A stretch of DNA of 64,000 nt. It comes from Paratinospora sagittata. Its lineage: Eukaryota; Streptophyta; Magnoliopsida; Ranunculales; Menispermaceae. Both the position numbers and the translations under genes were made by a program. Below, one piece after another: positions 35,482-47,286 of this stretch; position 1 is the first letter of the stretch, and each line of letters begins with the position of its first letter. The stretch is from contig CM069602.1 in assembly GCA_035771175.1 (NCBI GenBank), positions 10,915,501 to 10,979,500 on the forward strand, read 5' to 3'. The notes below the pieces were generated by a model. That model saw only the letters and a list, made by a program, of their open reading frames with translations, was not told where the DNA came from and ran no database searches.

Positions 35482-35645
35482 AATGTTAATCTAACTGTAA
35501 AATAATACAACTACATTACAATTATATATTTATATCCATTAGATCATGTATTACATACTTCAAGATATGTAAACTATACATATTCAATGGAATTAAACAT
35601 GTAATTACGATGTAGTTACATTATTTTGCAATTAGATTAGCATTT
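35482..35645. mobile_element. MITE-b (about 164 bp)
   Basis: The left arm AATGTTAATCTAACTGTAAA continues to AATACAACTACAT. The right arm in reverse complement reads AATGCTAATCTAATTGCAAA and continues to AATGTAACTACAT. About 35 bp of paired arms with a few mismatches, and no coding capacity. The superfamily is not determined because no clean target duplication is visible. Confidence 0.7.
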
Positions 35646-35690
35646 CCTATAATAGTGAGTCAAGTGGATCATATTAGTTTTTCTTATGAA

Positions 35691-35834
35691 AAATGTTAAT
35701 CTAATTATAATAAATACAACTTCAAGTGCAACTACATATGTATATTCATTACATATGTACGCATTATAAATTTTAAAGTGTATAATAAATGATTCAATAG
35801 GCATGTATTTATAGTTGTACTTGAAGTTACATTT
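35691..35834. mobile_element. MITE-c, left part (split by the gypsy element)
   Basis: The left arm AAATGTTAATCTAATTATAA continues to TACAACTTCAAGTGCAACTA. The inner part of the right arm ends at 35834, where the gypsy LTR begins. The missing outer part is found at 49550-49576 on the far side of the gypsy element, so the MITE was there first. Confidence 0.8.
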
Positions 35835-37027
35835 TGTTGGTGCAAGATTTGACCAACACTAGTAGACGATGAGATGGAGGAAGAATGTTGATCTGGAACT
35901 CATCGAAATGTTGGTGAAATCGTAGGAGGTTGGTTATCTGAAAGAGGGAAAACAAGAGTACGCAGGCTATCATGAGGGACACCGGTGTGGTGTCGACCAA
36001 AGACCCTCTGATGCCTAAGTTAGTTAAGAACTGCGCAATACTGAACTAAGTCGAAAATGACTTAGAGTTGCTTATATCCCCCTTAGGGGTTGTGGTTTTT
36101 TTATAGAGAGGGCTTGAGGTCTTTGGCCTTGTAGTAGTATCGTTGTAGAATCAAGAATTCAAATCGTGTTAGGAGAGCATATTTGATTCTTGGTAGGATC
36201 CGGTCTGATCCTTACAGGATTATGATGACTTATTAACCTTCTAGCCGAACTGGTAGAGTATCTGGCCTTATCAAAGTCGGATTATGAGTAAATCTTGAAC
36301 TTGTTGTCGTGGATCACGCCCTATCTCCATTTGATAGGGCGTTCTGTTGTCATCCGTTCTGGAGTAGGAGATGCACACAGGTCGGTATACTGACCTGTAG
36401 TCTCTCATCCTATTGGCTTGATACTGAAGATTAGGGGTGTAAGCAACCCAACCGACCCGACCAAACCCTATCATTTTGGGTCGGGTTTGATTGATATGTG
36501 TGTGTGTGAGTTCATCCTCATTTCCATAAGTCAAGTTTAAGAGTAGCTTGGCTTGTACATATATGAGTTCTCCAAAAAAAAGAAATCTCATCTTTTAAAG
36601 CTTAAATAGTAGTTTAATAAGTTGGATACATGATAATCCAACATATTTTATTACTAATATAAGCTTATACAATAGTTATTAAGCTTTTAAAAAATTAGGC
36701 TATTTAAGAGGGGCCAACCTGACTCGACCCGATTTCACCCCTACAGAAGATGTGGTATGTAATAAAATCGATAAATAGTAGTCGGTAATCATTGGAATGA
36801 TATGTCGACTTAAATTTTTACACCTATTGTTGTTGGCCTGTCATCCATTGTGACTATGACATTCACCTGGTCGGTATGACCGACCATGGGCTCGGGCTGT
36901 GTACCCGGTTGGGCAAATCAGTATCCCCTGTCCAGAACAGGTCTGTACATAGACCTGATACGTGCTACGTCTTACTGAACCAGACCAATATGGCTAACGT
37001 GTCTTATGCTCTGTATATGGTCCAACA
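35835..37027 (-). repeat. Gypsy 3' LTR (carries a hAT MITE)
   Basis: Starts TGTTGGTGCAAGATTTGACC on the plus strand and ends GTATATGGTCCAACA. It is 1193 bp including a 312-bp MITE; without that and its duplication it is about 873 bp, close to the 863 bp of the 5' LTR at 48687-49549. A polypurine tract (plus strand CCCCCCAAGG) follows at about 37031. Confidence 0.93.
36432..36743. mobile_element. hAT-type MITE (312 bp) in the gypsy 3' LTR
   Basis: Ends TAGGGGTGTAAG and TTTCACCCCTA give a perfect 8-bp terminal inverted repeat TAGGGGTG/CACCCCTA. An 8-bp target duplication ctgaagat/cagaagat (36424-36431, 36744-36751; one mismatch) flanks it. The other LTR copies at 45603 and 48687 lack the insert, giving an empty-site control. 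An 8-bp duplication and CAGGGGTG-like ends are typical of hAT elements. No transposase. Confidence 0.92.
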
Positions 37028-37388
37028 GTTACCCCCCAAGGTTTGAGCAAACTAATTGCTTGGAGGTTAGATGAAACTCCAAATACCAAGTCATTTAATG
37101 CTTATGACCATGATGCTCCAAAAATTGTGTGGGCGTGCGCCGCCTGACAACCCAGCCGCCATTGCACGTTCTTTGATTGCTAGTTATTGATTCTGCCTCG
37201 AGATTTGTGCTCATCACTATGTTTTACAAGTCGTTTGCCTATAAATAGAGAACTGGTCATCTGCGAGATCGGTAATCGCTTGCTCGGCTTTTCTGGTCTT
37301 CCATTCTTGCGTGGTAACTCTTTACTCCGAGCTTTTTCTTTTGTCTTTCTGCTAGGTAGTCTGTAGGTACAGTCTTTAGGTTATTTAG

Positions 37389-40300
37389 ATGGCTTCCTTT
37401 AGCGTAGATCCCCCTACCAACCAAAGAGCTTCTTCTTCATCCTCTATGAAAGTCTCATACGAGGACCTCTTCCAGAAAGGAGAAGAGGAAGTTAAGGCTG
37501 ACCCTCAGGTTGGAGGGGGTGTTATCGTGGTTCTATCCTCTTCCGAGGACTCTGAGGATACCGAGGAAGACGAGGAGGTGCTTGATGTTTCACCCCTCTT
37601 AGTTGATAGGTCACAAAGTATGCTAGGTAGCACCGAGCCTAGCATATCGGGTCGGACTATAACGCCCGTACCTTAGGATGACGTCATTTTGGCTCGTAGA
37701 GTACCCATATACGTATATGATACTTGACGCACGTTGGTTTGAGTGTCTTTGCATGATTTTACGTCGTTTAGAGTGCGCGTGAAGTTTCAAAATGATCAGA
37801 GACCCGTTCGATGTCGAAACATGTCGAAAATGGTGTTTTGGATCAATGGAGCTTGCTCCATAGAAGAAAAAATTTATATTACCGATTACATCAATGGCTC
37901 GATATCCTAGATTTGTGGTCTGATTGAGCTGAAAGTTTGTTATCTTATTCTTCTCTGATAGATATTCATTATGAACGATGAAGATCTTGATCGGAGTTGT
38001 CTGAGGTATAAGACTCCAAATACTATTTCTCAGATTTACAAATTTCTTGCGCAGTTTTGATCAAATGGTTGGATCTCTCAATCCCACCGTTGGATTGAGC
38101 TGAAAGTTTACCAAAAGGTTGGTAACTAAATCATAAAACGTTTGAACGGTTAGATATTAAATTGGTGAGTCGTTTGCAAGAAATTGATTATCTAAGTGCA
38201 AGTAATTACAATAGAAAAATTATTTCTTTTATTAAAGTGTATTTTTTAAAAGTGTGGGCCCAAAATGCCACTTAACCTCTATATAAGCCATTGTTACGTT
38301 ATTTCTCTCATTTTTCACTTCCAAAAGAGGCTAAGGAACTTGAAAAAGAGGAAATGAAGGGGAGAGGAGAAAAGGAAGGGAAAAGTTAGGGTTTTGAGTG
38401 CATTCTTGCTCAATAATCCCTAAGGTAATCATTTCTTTTTCATTCTTTCTCATTATTTCTCATTTTTCTTCCTTCTATCACTTTCATTCATGCATGCAAG
38501 CTTGTGTTTTGACCTAATGGGTGTTTTCCACTCATGAATTTGGGAATTTAAGGAGGATGGTGGAAAATACATTTTGGAATTAGGTCTTGCATTTGAGATA
38601 TATTAATCTAGAGGATGTTGGGATTCCGTAAATGGTGAAACCCCCAATTTCTAACAAGAAATTGGTAGGGTTATAGGTATTTGACCTAAACTAGGATTTT
38701 GGACTTAGCGTTTCATATTCAAGTTGCATGTGGTTTATGTTGAATACATGGGTAAATGTGGATGTATAGTAGTCCAATTTGCTGATTTTGATTAGTGAAT
38801 AACCTTATTGTAATATAATTTTGGCCTAGGCCATGTAATTTGAAAATTTTTAATGAATTTGGGGATTTTGATTTAGACTTGGTCAATTGATGAAATTGAC
38901 TTGATAAATAGTCTAATTGACCCTAATTATGATTGAATGTCTTCTATTATAGTGGTTGGATCAACCTATTGTATTCAATTGAGTTATGTATGGTTTAATT
39001 TTATTTTAAACGGTTGAATTGAGCAATATGAGATTGGCTCATGTGTATAATTATTCTAGAATCTTAATTGGCTATGAAATTGGGTTTGATCATGGTTGTT
39101 TGGCACATTAGTGGACTGATTTTTAGTAATGTATAAACCATGTTTCATGCAGGGATTTTGGTTGATTTAAGTAACCCAAATAGGCTAATTGGGGATTGAG
39201 GTGCTTAGGGTGATTGTGGTCATTCTAGTGCTCTCTTGTGGATTGTATTCGATTGGCTAAGTCTAGCCAATCAAGTTGTGAGTGTTTCTTTACTTGTTGG
39301 TTTCAATATGTGGCATGGTAGTATAGAAATGTGTTTTAAATGCTTATCTATTGTAATATGCATGATTTAATGTCTCATGAAATGTATTTTAGCATAGTCT
39401 AATAGGGTTAGCAATTTGGTAAAGTCTCATAGTTGGGATTCTTTTCGGGGAATCTCGTAAGTTGGGTTGCGTACACCCCTAATATATATATATATATATT
39501 TTATGGTTGTCATTTGGATATGCTTTTACATTGATGATTTATTATTGTCCATGTATTTTGATGTTGATTATTAGGATTATGGTGTGTTATTAGAAGGCTA
39601 ATGGGATGCCAGGGATATCGAGGGAGGATATACCCGGGGTTTTGTGCCCATGACGTTTCAAATAGCGGGTCGTGGCACGGACACACGTGTCTTCTAAGCC
39701 TGAAGATATCGGGGTAGGTGAAATTTTCTACTCGGTAGATCGTATTCCTTCCAAGATAAAGGAGCACAATCTTGCTCAGTTGATAAAAGAGGTCGGTATA
39801 CCAAATCGCATAGAGTTGAGGGCACCTGCTCCTGGGGACCGAGCTAGCCACCCTAAGAAATAAGAGGTTGCTCTGTACACCAACCTATTTGAGGATGGAT
39901 TGACCTTGCCTCTCTAGTTACTCATATGTCGCCTGCTCGGCCATATCAAGGTTGCCCCTGCTCAACTCAATCCCAATGTGTGGAGGGTCATTCTGAGCTG
40001 CCTTGTGCAATGGAAGGAGAGAAAGTGGCCAGAATTTAATTTTCAAGACTTTGCTCTCGTATACCGACTAAAGTCTCACCCGAGATGTAGCGGGTGGTAT
40101 TATGCATCAGCTCATTAGGGTACCGAGGAAGGTCAAACCCTGATCACCGAGAACCCCACTTCTAATAAATCATGGAAAAACAAGTGGTTTTTTGCATCGG
40201 GGCCTTGGTGCGGAGGAAGCTTGCGTACCGGCCACTTTCAGGAAACCAGGTACCAAGCTTCCCTCCATACCTTATCTTTATTTCTTCTCTTATTCTTGCT

Positions 40301-41738
40301 CGGTAAATACTCATATTTTTTGTCGTTCTTGACAGGTACTTGGGAAAAATCTAGCAGGGATGAAAAATTCGACTTCTCTCGTGTTGACAAAATCTATCGG
40401 CTTCCCTTTGTGGATCAGTGGTACAAAGTAATTCTTACTCCCGATAAGCTACACTGAGCTGGTTTTATCAAAGAGAAGAAAGTCTTCTCAGGACGTAGGT
40501 CTACCTTAGAGTGTTTAGACCTTTTACACCGATCAATTTTTAGAATTTTGAGCTAAAATGTTATGCCTGTGATGTAGATTTTTCTGCTCCCGGATTTTCC
40601 ATCAAGAAAGGGAAGAAGAAGAAAACATACAAGCCTGAAGAGATGGCCCCAAAGAGAGTTGCTTCTGGTCGGTACACTATCGACCCATTCATGTTGAAGA
40701 ACCTCTTAGCTGAATGAGTAGCTGCCACTCAGGGGTCGGCAGGGAGATCTCCAAGCAGCTCCCCAAAGAAGACTTTGGCTTCCAAGGGGAAAACTCTGGC
40801 ATTTTCCTTCGAGGTGAGTTTTTCTGCCTTGGGAACAAGGTCGGTGGGAGCCAAGTCGAAGTCCCTAGCTCCTACGGACCAGGGGGCTGCCAAGAAGGCG
40901 AGGTTCGGAGAGGTCGAGCGCCTTGTAACTAAGATTGGGGACATCAACCTAAACATCTACAACTATCAGGTCAGTGTCCCCAATGCCTTTTCGATTGTGA
41001 TGAAGGATGAGGACATGTTCGAGGGCATGGCTGATGCCTTCATGAAGTCGGTGGAGGTGAGTTCGCTTATTAATCCATTTTGTTGCCTATGCGTTCTTCT
41101 TCTATAATATCTGACTTGGTTCTTTTAGGCTCTACAGGTTGTTGCTTAGAATGTGTACAACCTCCGCTGCATCAAGAGTCACTATGCCAAGTTTCAAGGG
41201 CAGTGAAGGATGCCCAGACAACCTCGGGAATCTGAGAGTCCAAGGTTGTAGCTTGGGATATTGAGATTAAGAAGCTGAGGAGCAGTTGAAACTTAAAGAG
41301 ATTGAAGTGGAGTCAGTCCAGGACGAGTTGACGAGGTACCAGGCTCATTTCTGGGCCACTGTCGAGAGCCAGGCTGAAGAACTCTACCAAGCCCGAGTGG
41401 ATGAATCTTGCATCAAGGTAATAACGGTCTACCGAGCTGATCTGGAGTAGTTATTTGGAGACTCGGTAGACTAAAAGGGCTTCGACAGGTGGGCTAGCTC
41501 GTCAACTGGAGAGGTTTTAGAGGAGGAGGCTGAGGCTGAAGACCAGGGTGCTACACTCGAGGTTCTGAGGACATCATCCAAACAACCACCGACTGGTGCT
41601 ACTCCCATGGCTCCTGGAACATTGTCCGATCATCCTCAGACTGTTGACTCCGAGGAGGAGACGCGCCTAGCCGATGATGACGGCGAGCCAGTCAGTCTGA
41701 CTGAGATCCTGCACCATTCCACCGGTCCAGAGTCATAG
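37389..41738 (+). pseudogene. Antisense gene of the Tat-like element (putative gypsy-type transposase family)
   Basis: Plus-strand gene opposite to gag-pol. It opens at ATG 37389 with a low-complexity Ser/acidic N-terminus (PPTNQRASSSSS, EDSEDTEEDEE), is interrupted by a 2-kb solo LTR (37658-39677), resumes at 39683 in the same frame, and can be followed with stops and probable introns to a TAG at 41736-41738. The middle (about 39890-40210) has the conserved AQLNPNVWR, FALVYRLK and WKNKWFFASG blocks that I associate with the plant family annotated as putative gypsy-type transposon or Transposase_28. The C-terminal third is acidic and predicted to coil (ESKVVA, VDEVPG region). Function in the element is unknown, and this copy is broken. 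Confidence 0.78.
37658..39677 (+). mobile_element. Solo LTR 4 (2020 bp) in the antisense gene
   Basis: Starts TATAACGCCCGTACCTTAGG and ends GCGGGTCGTGGCA, flanked by an exact 5-bp duplication cggac (37653-37657 and 39678-39682). A TATA box (CTATATAAG, about 38279) is followed by a purine-rich leader (38325-38400). Its start (ACGCCCGTAC) and end (TTGTGCC, CATGACGT, GGGTCGT) match the minus-strand ends of the solo LTRs at 6912 and 58521, so it is a diverged relative. Ignoring the insert and one duplication rejoins the antisense frame exactly. Confidence 0.87.
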
Positions 41739-41914
41739 ATGGTTTCTTTAGTCTCGGTTGTATCTTTTGTAAGGGGCCTGCATGCCCTAATGATCCTCTG
41801 TTCCCCCTTGTATTATGTTGTAATTTTAATGAAATGTCTATTTTTTGCTCAGACTCGATCTTCTTGCACTCTGACTTTATACTTAGCTTTTTTCCAAAAA
41901 GTTTGTCTCTATTT

Positions 41915-42110
41915 TATGCTAATCTCTTTACTTAGTTTTCTCTAAGTATTTTCTGGGTCATGAGGTCGGTGGATCTCTTTTTTGCCAATCTCTTTAGATT
42001 ATTTCTTTAAGTGTTTATCGCGTAATGAGGTCGGTGAGTTACGGTTTCGTGCCGATCTCTTTACTTAGTTTTCTCTAAGTGTTTGTTGGGTCATGAGGTC
42101 GGTGAATCAT
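41915..42110. repeat. Three tandem units of about 66 bp in the gypsy element
   Basis: The block CTCTTTACTTAGTTTTCTCT...TCATGAGGTCGGTGA occurs three times; GAGGTCGGT is at 41962, 42027 and 42095 (spacings 65 and 68). It lies between the end of the antisense gene and the RT relic, where RNase H and integrase would be expected. Confidence 0.85.
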
Positions 42111-42508
42111 AGTTTTCTCAGGATATCTCATCTCTACGTCGAGCAAAAACTTGTTGGTGCAGTAGACCGCCTTCTGGCTTCTTAGCTCTTATCTGACCAG
42201 AGCAGAACTAACAGTTGCTTCCGAAACTGCTAGGTATAGGAAGAGTTGTTCTCCATGAAGGGGTTTTGAGAGCAAAGGAGCTTGACCTAGGTAACTCCTG
42301 AAAAGCCTTTTCACATTTCGGGGTCCACTCTATGGCCTTCTTCTTGATCAACTTGAAGAACGAGAGACATTTGTCTGTGGACTTGGAGATGAACCTGCTC
42401 AGCGCGGCTACGCAACCAGTGAGCCTCTAGACTTCCTTCACGATGCGAGGTGACCGCATGTTGACCAGAGCCTGGATCTTGTCGGGGTTGGCTTCGATTC
42501 CTCTCTGA

Positions 42509-43154
42509 TTAATGGCCAGAGCTCACTCTAAATGTGCACTTTGTCGGATTGAGCTTCATGTGATACTTTCTCAATATCGTAAATATTTCTGACAGGTCAG
42601 TAGGATGAGTTGTCGATTCCATGCTTTTGACCAACATGTCATCGACATAGGCTTTCATGTTCACTCCAATTTTCTCCGCGAACATGTTGTTGACCAGCCT
42701 CGGCATTTTTTAACCCGAAAGGCATCACCTTGTAGCAATACAAATCTCAGTTTGTAATGAAGGTTGTATTCTCTTCATCTCTGTGGCTCAGCACAATCTG
42801 GTAGTACCTTCAATACGCGTCCATGAAGCTCAGCAGCTCGTGGCCTGCAGTTGCGTCCACCAGTTGGTCGATGCGAGGCAGCGAGAAGCTATCTTTTGGG
42901 TAGGTTTTGTTCAGATCGGTGAAGTCGACGCATGTTTTCCACTTTCCATTAGATTTCTTAACCATTACTACGTTGGCCAGCCAATTTAGGTATAGCACTT
43001 CTTTGATGAAGCCTGTTGTCAATAACTTGTCTACCTCTTCTCGTAGACCTTGAGCTAGATCGGAACTAAGAGCCCTTCTCTTCTGTCGAACCCGCCTAGC
43101 CTCCATGCTGACATTCAGCCGGTGCACCATAACACTAGTCGACATACCAGGCAT
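42509..43154 (-). pseudogene. Gypsy reverse transcriptase fragment
   Basis: Minus-strand RT relic in two frames. 43154-42810 carries LREEVDKLLTTGFIKEV, NVVMVKKSNGKWKTCVDFTD and LNKTYPKDSFSLPRIDQLVD, a typical gypsy RT start. 42706-42509 carries the catalytic block MKAYVDDMLVKS and LNPTKCTF. About 35 codons between them are frameshifted. RNase H and integrase are not recognisable toward 41745. Confidence 0.88.
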
Positions 43155-43474
43155 GTCTTCATGGGACTAGGCAAAAATATCTTTGTGCTCCCTTAGGATA
43201 CTGACCAGTTGATCGTTGAGGGATTGGCACATTCTCGTACCGATCTTAATTGTCTTTGCGGTATCTTTCCCGATCTGCACCTTAGCCCATTCATCTGGTG
43301 TTCGAGTCCTGACACCTCTTCCCTTGGGTCGAGGTCGGTACTAGCTGGATACTCTAGAAGCATTAGTTGCTCCTCTCTGACTTTGAGACTCTTCTCATGT
43401 CCCGTCTTCTTCTTTACAGCTGTAACATAACAGTCTTGGGACTCTTTTTGGCTGCCCCTTACCACTCTTACGCC

Positions 43475-43828
43475 TCACTCTGTTGGGAACTTCAGAGCCA
43501 GGTGATAGATTGATACAACCGCCCTCAGGTTATTGAGGAGTGGTCGTCTTATTATGGCATTGTAGACGGTGGGAAATTTTACCACCAAAAAATTAGTCAT
43601 TACCGTGACTTTGTGCTCTGAGTCCCTGGCTGTCACTGGTAGCGTTATCCATCCTTCTGGCATGATGTTCTTTCCAGTGAAGCTGATCAGAGAGACATCT
43701 GTCGGGCTCAGTTGATCCTTGGTCAGTCCTAGTTTTTCAAACGCCGACCAGTAGAGAATATTTGTCAAGCTACTGTTGTCGACCAGCATTCGAGGGATGT
43801 TATAGTTGGCTACGGTCATCGTGACCAC
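43475..43828 (-). pseudogene. Gypsy retropepsin-like protease fragment
   Basis: Minus-strand frame with a retropepsin-like fold pattern: NIPRMLVDNSSLTNILYWSAF, where D-N/S-S replaces the catalytic D-T/S-G, then a hydrophobic flap region and YNAIIRRPLLNNLRAVVSIYHLALKF. Active-site Gly is Ser. It lies between gag and RT as expected. Confidence 0.75.
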
Positions 43829-43903
43829 TAAAGAGTCGGCGTGTGGACGAAGTATGTCTTGGGCTTCCTCCTAGGTCAAAGTAATCGCTAAATTGACCCG
43901 CTT

Positions 43904-45131
43904 CTATTTCTCGGGTCGATACCCAAGGTTCATGACTTCCGACCTTGATTCCCGGACATAAGCCTTCATGGCACGGTTCAAGGTACCGATCTGGTCCTCA
44001 CCAAAGATTGTTCTTATCTCGCCTACTAGCCCAGCTTGGTCATCTTCTGGAGTTCTTTGCCGGTTGAGATTTTTCACGAACTCCCTCAAATGACATTTGC
44101 GGATTAGGGTTTCGATCTCCTGCTTGAGATCATACCACTGGTCGGTATTGTGACCGTGGTCTCAATGGTACCGGCGGTACTTCTTCTTATCCGGCTGTTC
44201 TGCAAGAGTTTTCAACTTTTGGGGCCATCGGATGTACTCTCTATTCTGGATCTCAAGGAGAACTTGCTCTTGTAAAGTAGTAAGAGGCGTGTAGTTAGAG
44301 TGCACCTTTTGGGGTACTTTGTTACTTCTCTGATCTCGACCGCTAGTGTTTGATCTTTTTCCGCCTTTGTTGTCCTCATTTGAGTCGTATTCTCTTTTCC
44401 TCTTGTTCTCTTTCTTCGAGCTTTTAAGAGACTCATCTACCATTTGTTTTTCATTAGTTTGCTTGTCGGCATTGATGTATTTTTCTACTCGGTCCAAGAT
44501 ATTTTCTTAGATTTAGGCCTTTTTTTTAAAGGGAGTATTGGAACTTCCCGAGCCTTAATCCTGCGATGAAGGAGGTGATCGTCGTCTTATAGTCGCAGTC
44601 GACTCGTACATCGTCAAAGCGACCGAGGTACTCCTTCAGAGTCTCGTCTTTCTTTTGCTTGATGCCTAGCAAGCAATTCACAGGCTTTTTCGTTTCCTTT
44701 TTTCCAGTGAAGTAGTTCATGAACTTGTGAGCTAAGTGCCCAAAAAAACATATAGAACTGGTTTTGAGTTTTCGGTACCACTTCCGAGCAGGTTTGCCAA
44801 GGGTGATCTGGAAGCCCTTGGACATAGTGGCGTCGTCATAACCTTTGAATTCCATCCAAGACTTATAGTTCTCAATGTGTTCTCTAGGGTCTACATTCCC
44901 TTTCTATGTCCTGACATCTACAGTCTTGACGTTTTTTGGAAGCAGTGTCTAGAGCATATCTTCAATAAGAGAAGAAAGGAGTTCCTTGTACTCGTGGTAG
45001 TGCCGAGGTGTGGATATAGTAGTTTCAGAGGGCTCTGATTCGTACGGCTTCCTCGGTATCGATCTCTCAAGACCAAGCTTTCTTGCCACAGCTCCTTTTT
45101 CAGATATCGATCTGTATGAGGTTGGTTTCAT
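43904..45131 (-). pseudogene. Gypsy gag, copy A
   Basis: Minus-strand gag relic split into four frames (45131-44949, 44855-44526, 44497-44162, 44089-43904). It shows the retrotransposon gag core (KGFQITLGKPARKWYRKL, FMNYFTGKKETKKPVNCLL, TLKEYLGRFDDVRV) and a Lys/Arg-rich tail. The part upstream of 44117 is single copy; the rest is repeated at 47287-48215. Four frames and in-frame stops make it non-functional. Confidence 0.85.
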
Positions 45132-45602
45132 AAATCTCTAAAGAGCCGACCTGATCCGGGAGAAAACTGAGCTGTGACTTTTCTTGGCGTTCAGTGAGTG
45201 ACGCAAGTCTTTAGCAGATAAAGACTTTCGATTAGGAAGGGGTTTTCCCGGTACTGACCTCATCTTCAAGGTCACACTTTGGCACCTATTTCCCCTCTCC
45301 GCTGCCATCGAAAGCTAGGACATGGTAGGTGACTATAAAGTGGTTGTATGGGGAGTACATTTCCCAACATCTGTTGCAGCTCCAAGATGTTTTGAGTCAT
45401 ATTTTTCAGGTTTTTTCTATAGCAGTCAATCTCGATTTCTGAACAGAATTCTTTGACTACTTTTTTGGTAGTCTAACCCTTTGTTTTTGGGGTGTCGTCG
45501 GCGCAGCGACGGACTCCACCTCAACTGGTATTTTTGCATCCTAGCTCACGACGGCAGAGCTGTTTCTGACTTGGAATGTTGATTCCCACTGACGACGCCA
45601 AA

Positions 45603-46076
45603 TGTTGGTGCAAGATTTGACCAACACCAGTAGACGATGAGGTGGAGGGAGAATGTTGATCTGGAACTCGTCGAAATGCTGGTGAAATCGTCGGAGATTG
45701 GTTATCTGAAAGAGGGAAAACAAGAGTACGCAGGCTATCGTGAGGAATACCGGTGTGGTGTCGGCCAAAAACCCTCCGATGTCTAAATTAGTTCAGAACT
45801 GCGTAATACTGAACTCAGTCGATAATGGCTAACTGGTTACCTCTCCATTATGGGTTGTGATCTTTTTATAGAGAGGGTTTGAGGTCTTTGGCCTTGTAGT
45901 AGTGTCGTTGTAGCGTCATGAATCCAAATCGTGCTAGGAGAGCATATTTGATTCCTAGTAAGATCCGGTCCGATTCTTATAGGATTAGGATGACTTATCA
46001 ACCTTTTAGTCGAACTGATAGAGTATCTAGTCTTATTAGAGTCGGATTAGGAGTAAATCTCGAAATCATGCCCTAT
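45603..46076 (-). repeat. Gypsy 5' LTR, truncated copy in unit A
   Basis: Begins TGTTGGTGCAAGATTTGACC at 45603, directly after GACGCCAAA (minus strand TTTGGCGTC, the primer site). It follows the other LTRs for about 470 bp and stops at the deletion junction near 46076. Confidence 0.9.
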
Positions 46077-46586
46077 ATTCATTTTCTACATAAGCTGCTT
46101 CAGTAATTTAATATATGTATTCTACAAGATAATCGTGGGACGAGTGTTTGTTTACTAATTAGAAATGAATAAATATAAATAAGAGGTTAAAGAGGTCCTA
46201 CCAAAGAGCAACTTGATGATTTGACAAATATTTAAAGTGGGTAACACGCATGACCACCAAAGTGAATTATTTGGCTATGGAATTTGTTTCTTTGTAAATG
46301 GAGCCAAAGTCCCTGAAGTAGATATAATTATATCATTTCCACTTTATATTATTAAGTGGGCCAAAGTGAATGTGAGGGATTATTGCAGTCGTCACCACCT
46401 GTTTTGGCCTTTTTCCTTATTAAATTTGTTTTAAAGCTTCAATAAATAAAAATGTCTTTTCAAAAAAAAAATTAATTACTACCTTTCAAAAAAAAAAAAC
46501 AAAGAAATGAAGCAACATTCTCAAATTTGGCAAAGGTTTTTTTTTATTTCACAAGAATGTTTTATTTTTAAATGTAAGAACTACGT

Positions 46587-46939
46587 TAAGGATGTTAATG
46601 ATTTGGCTAAATTTGGTCCAGTTCAATTTTTTACATAATCAATTTAGGTTGTGGGTTGAAAATTTGAAAATCGTACTAACCCAAGCTGGATCAATAAAAA
46701 ATAAAATCATAATTGATATTAAATATATTGTAATATTTACTTGTTTCATAATTATAAATATAGTTCTTAATGGTAAAATTATATATTTTTATTATTAATT
46801 TTATATTTAAAATAAATATTATCATAGGTTAAATCTTTAAACAGATCAACCATATCAAACCAAACGGACTTCATTTGGTTCAGTGTTCAATTTCAGTTTG
46901 ATCACTAAACTAATTCAAATCAAACTGATGATACCCCTA
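46587..46939. mobile_element. hAT-type MITE (353 bp), unit A copy
   Basis: Ends TTAAGGATGTTAATG and GATACCCCTA, flanked by aactacgt/aactacat (46579-46586, 46940-46947). Copy of the element at 50485-50837, duplicated with its flank. Confidence 0.85.
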
Positions 46940-47286
46940 AACTACATACACATGCAAAAATGTTGATATCTTGAACGTTAGAATCAACATGTGATGTAAA
47001 TTTAATTTATAATTCAAAGGGGTTAATTCATTGGCTCTAAAATTTAACACATGTTATGGCTCAAATCTCATATTTTAGGTGATTGGGAAAAAAGCTACAT
47101 ATTAACAAATGTATAGCATTATTATTATATCTACCTATCATTAAAAAAAGGTGATTGGCCAACTTATCAGCCAACTAGAAACATATCAAACTCCTGCTTG
47201 AGATCATAGCACTGGTCGGTATTGTGATCGTGGTCTTAATGGTACCAACAATACTTCTTCTTATCCCGTTGTTTTGCAGGTATTTT

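Larger units (their letters stand above)
44117..47121. repeat. Tandem duplication unit A (gypsy gag, 5' LTR part and outer flank)
   Basis: From CTCCTGCTTGAGATCAT to AAATGTATAGCATTA, this unit matches 47191-51013 throughout, including about 1 kb of DNA that lies outside the gypsy element in unit B. Unit A is about 818 bp shorter because the LTR end and adjoining flank (equivalent to about 49176-49967) are deleted at a junction near 46076. A 69-bp filler (47122-47190) separates the units. Confidence 0.9.

Noticed and set aside
37389..37657. Acidic Ser-rich plus-strand frame as a host gene
   Set aside because: It lies inside the gypsy LTR pair and continues after the solo LTR into the antisense gene of the element.
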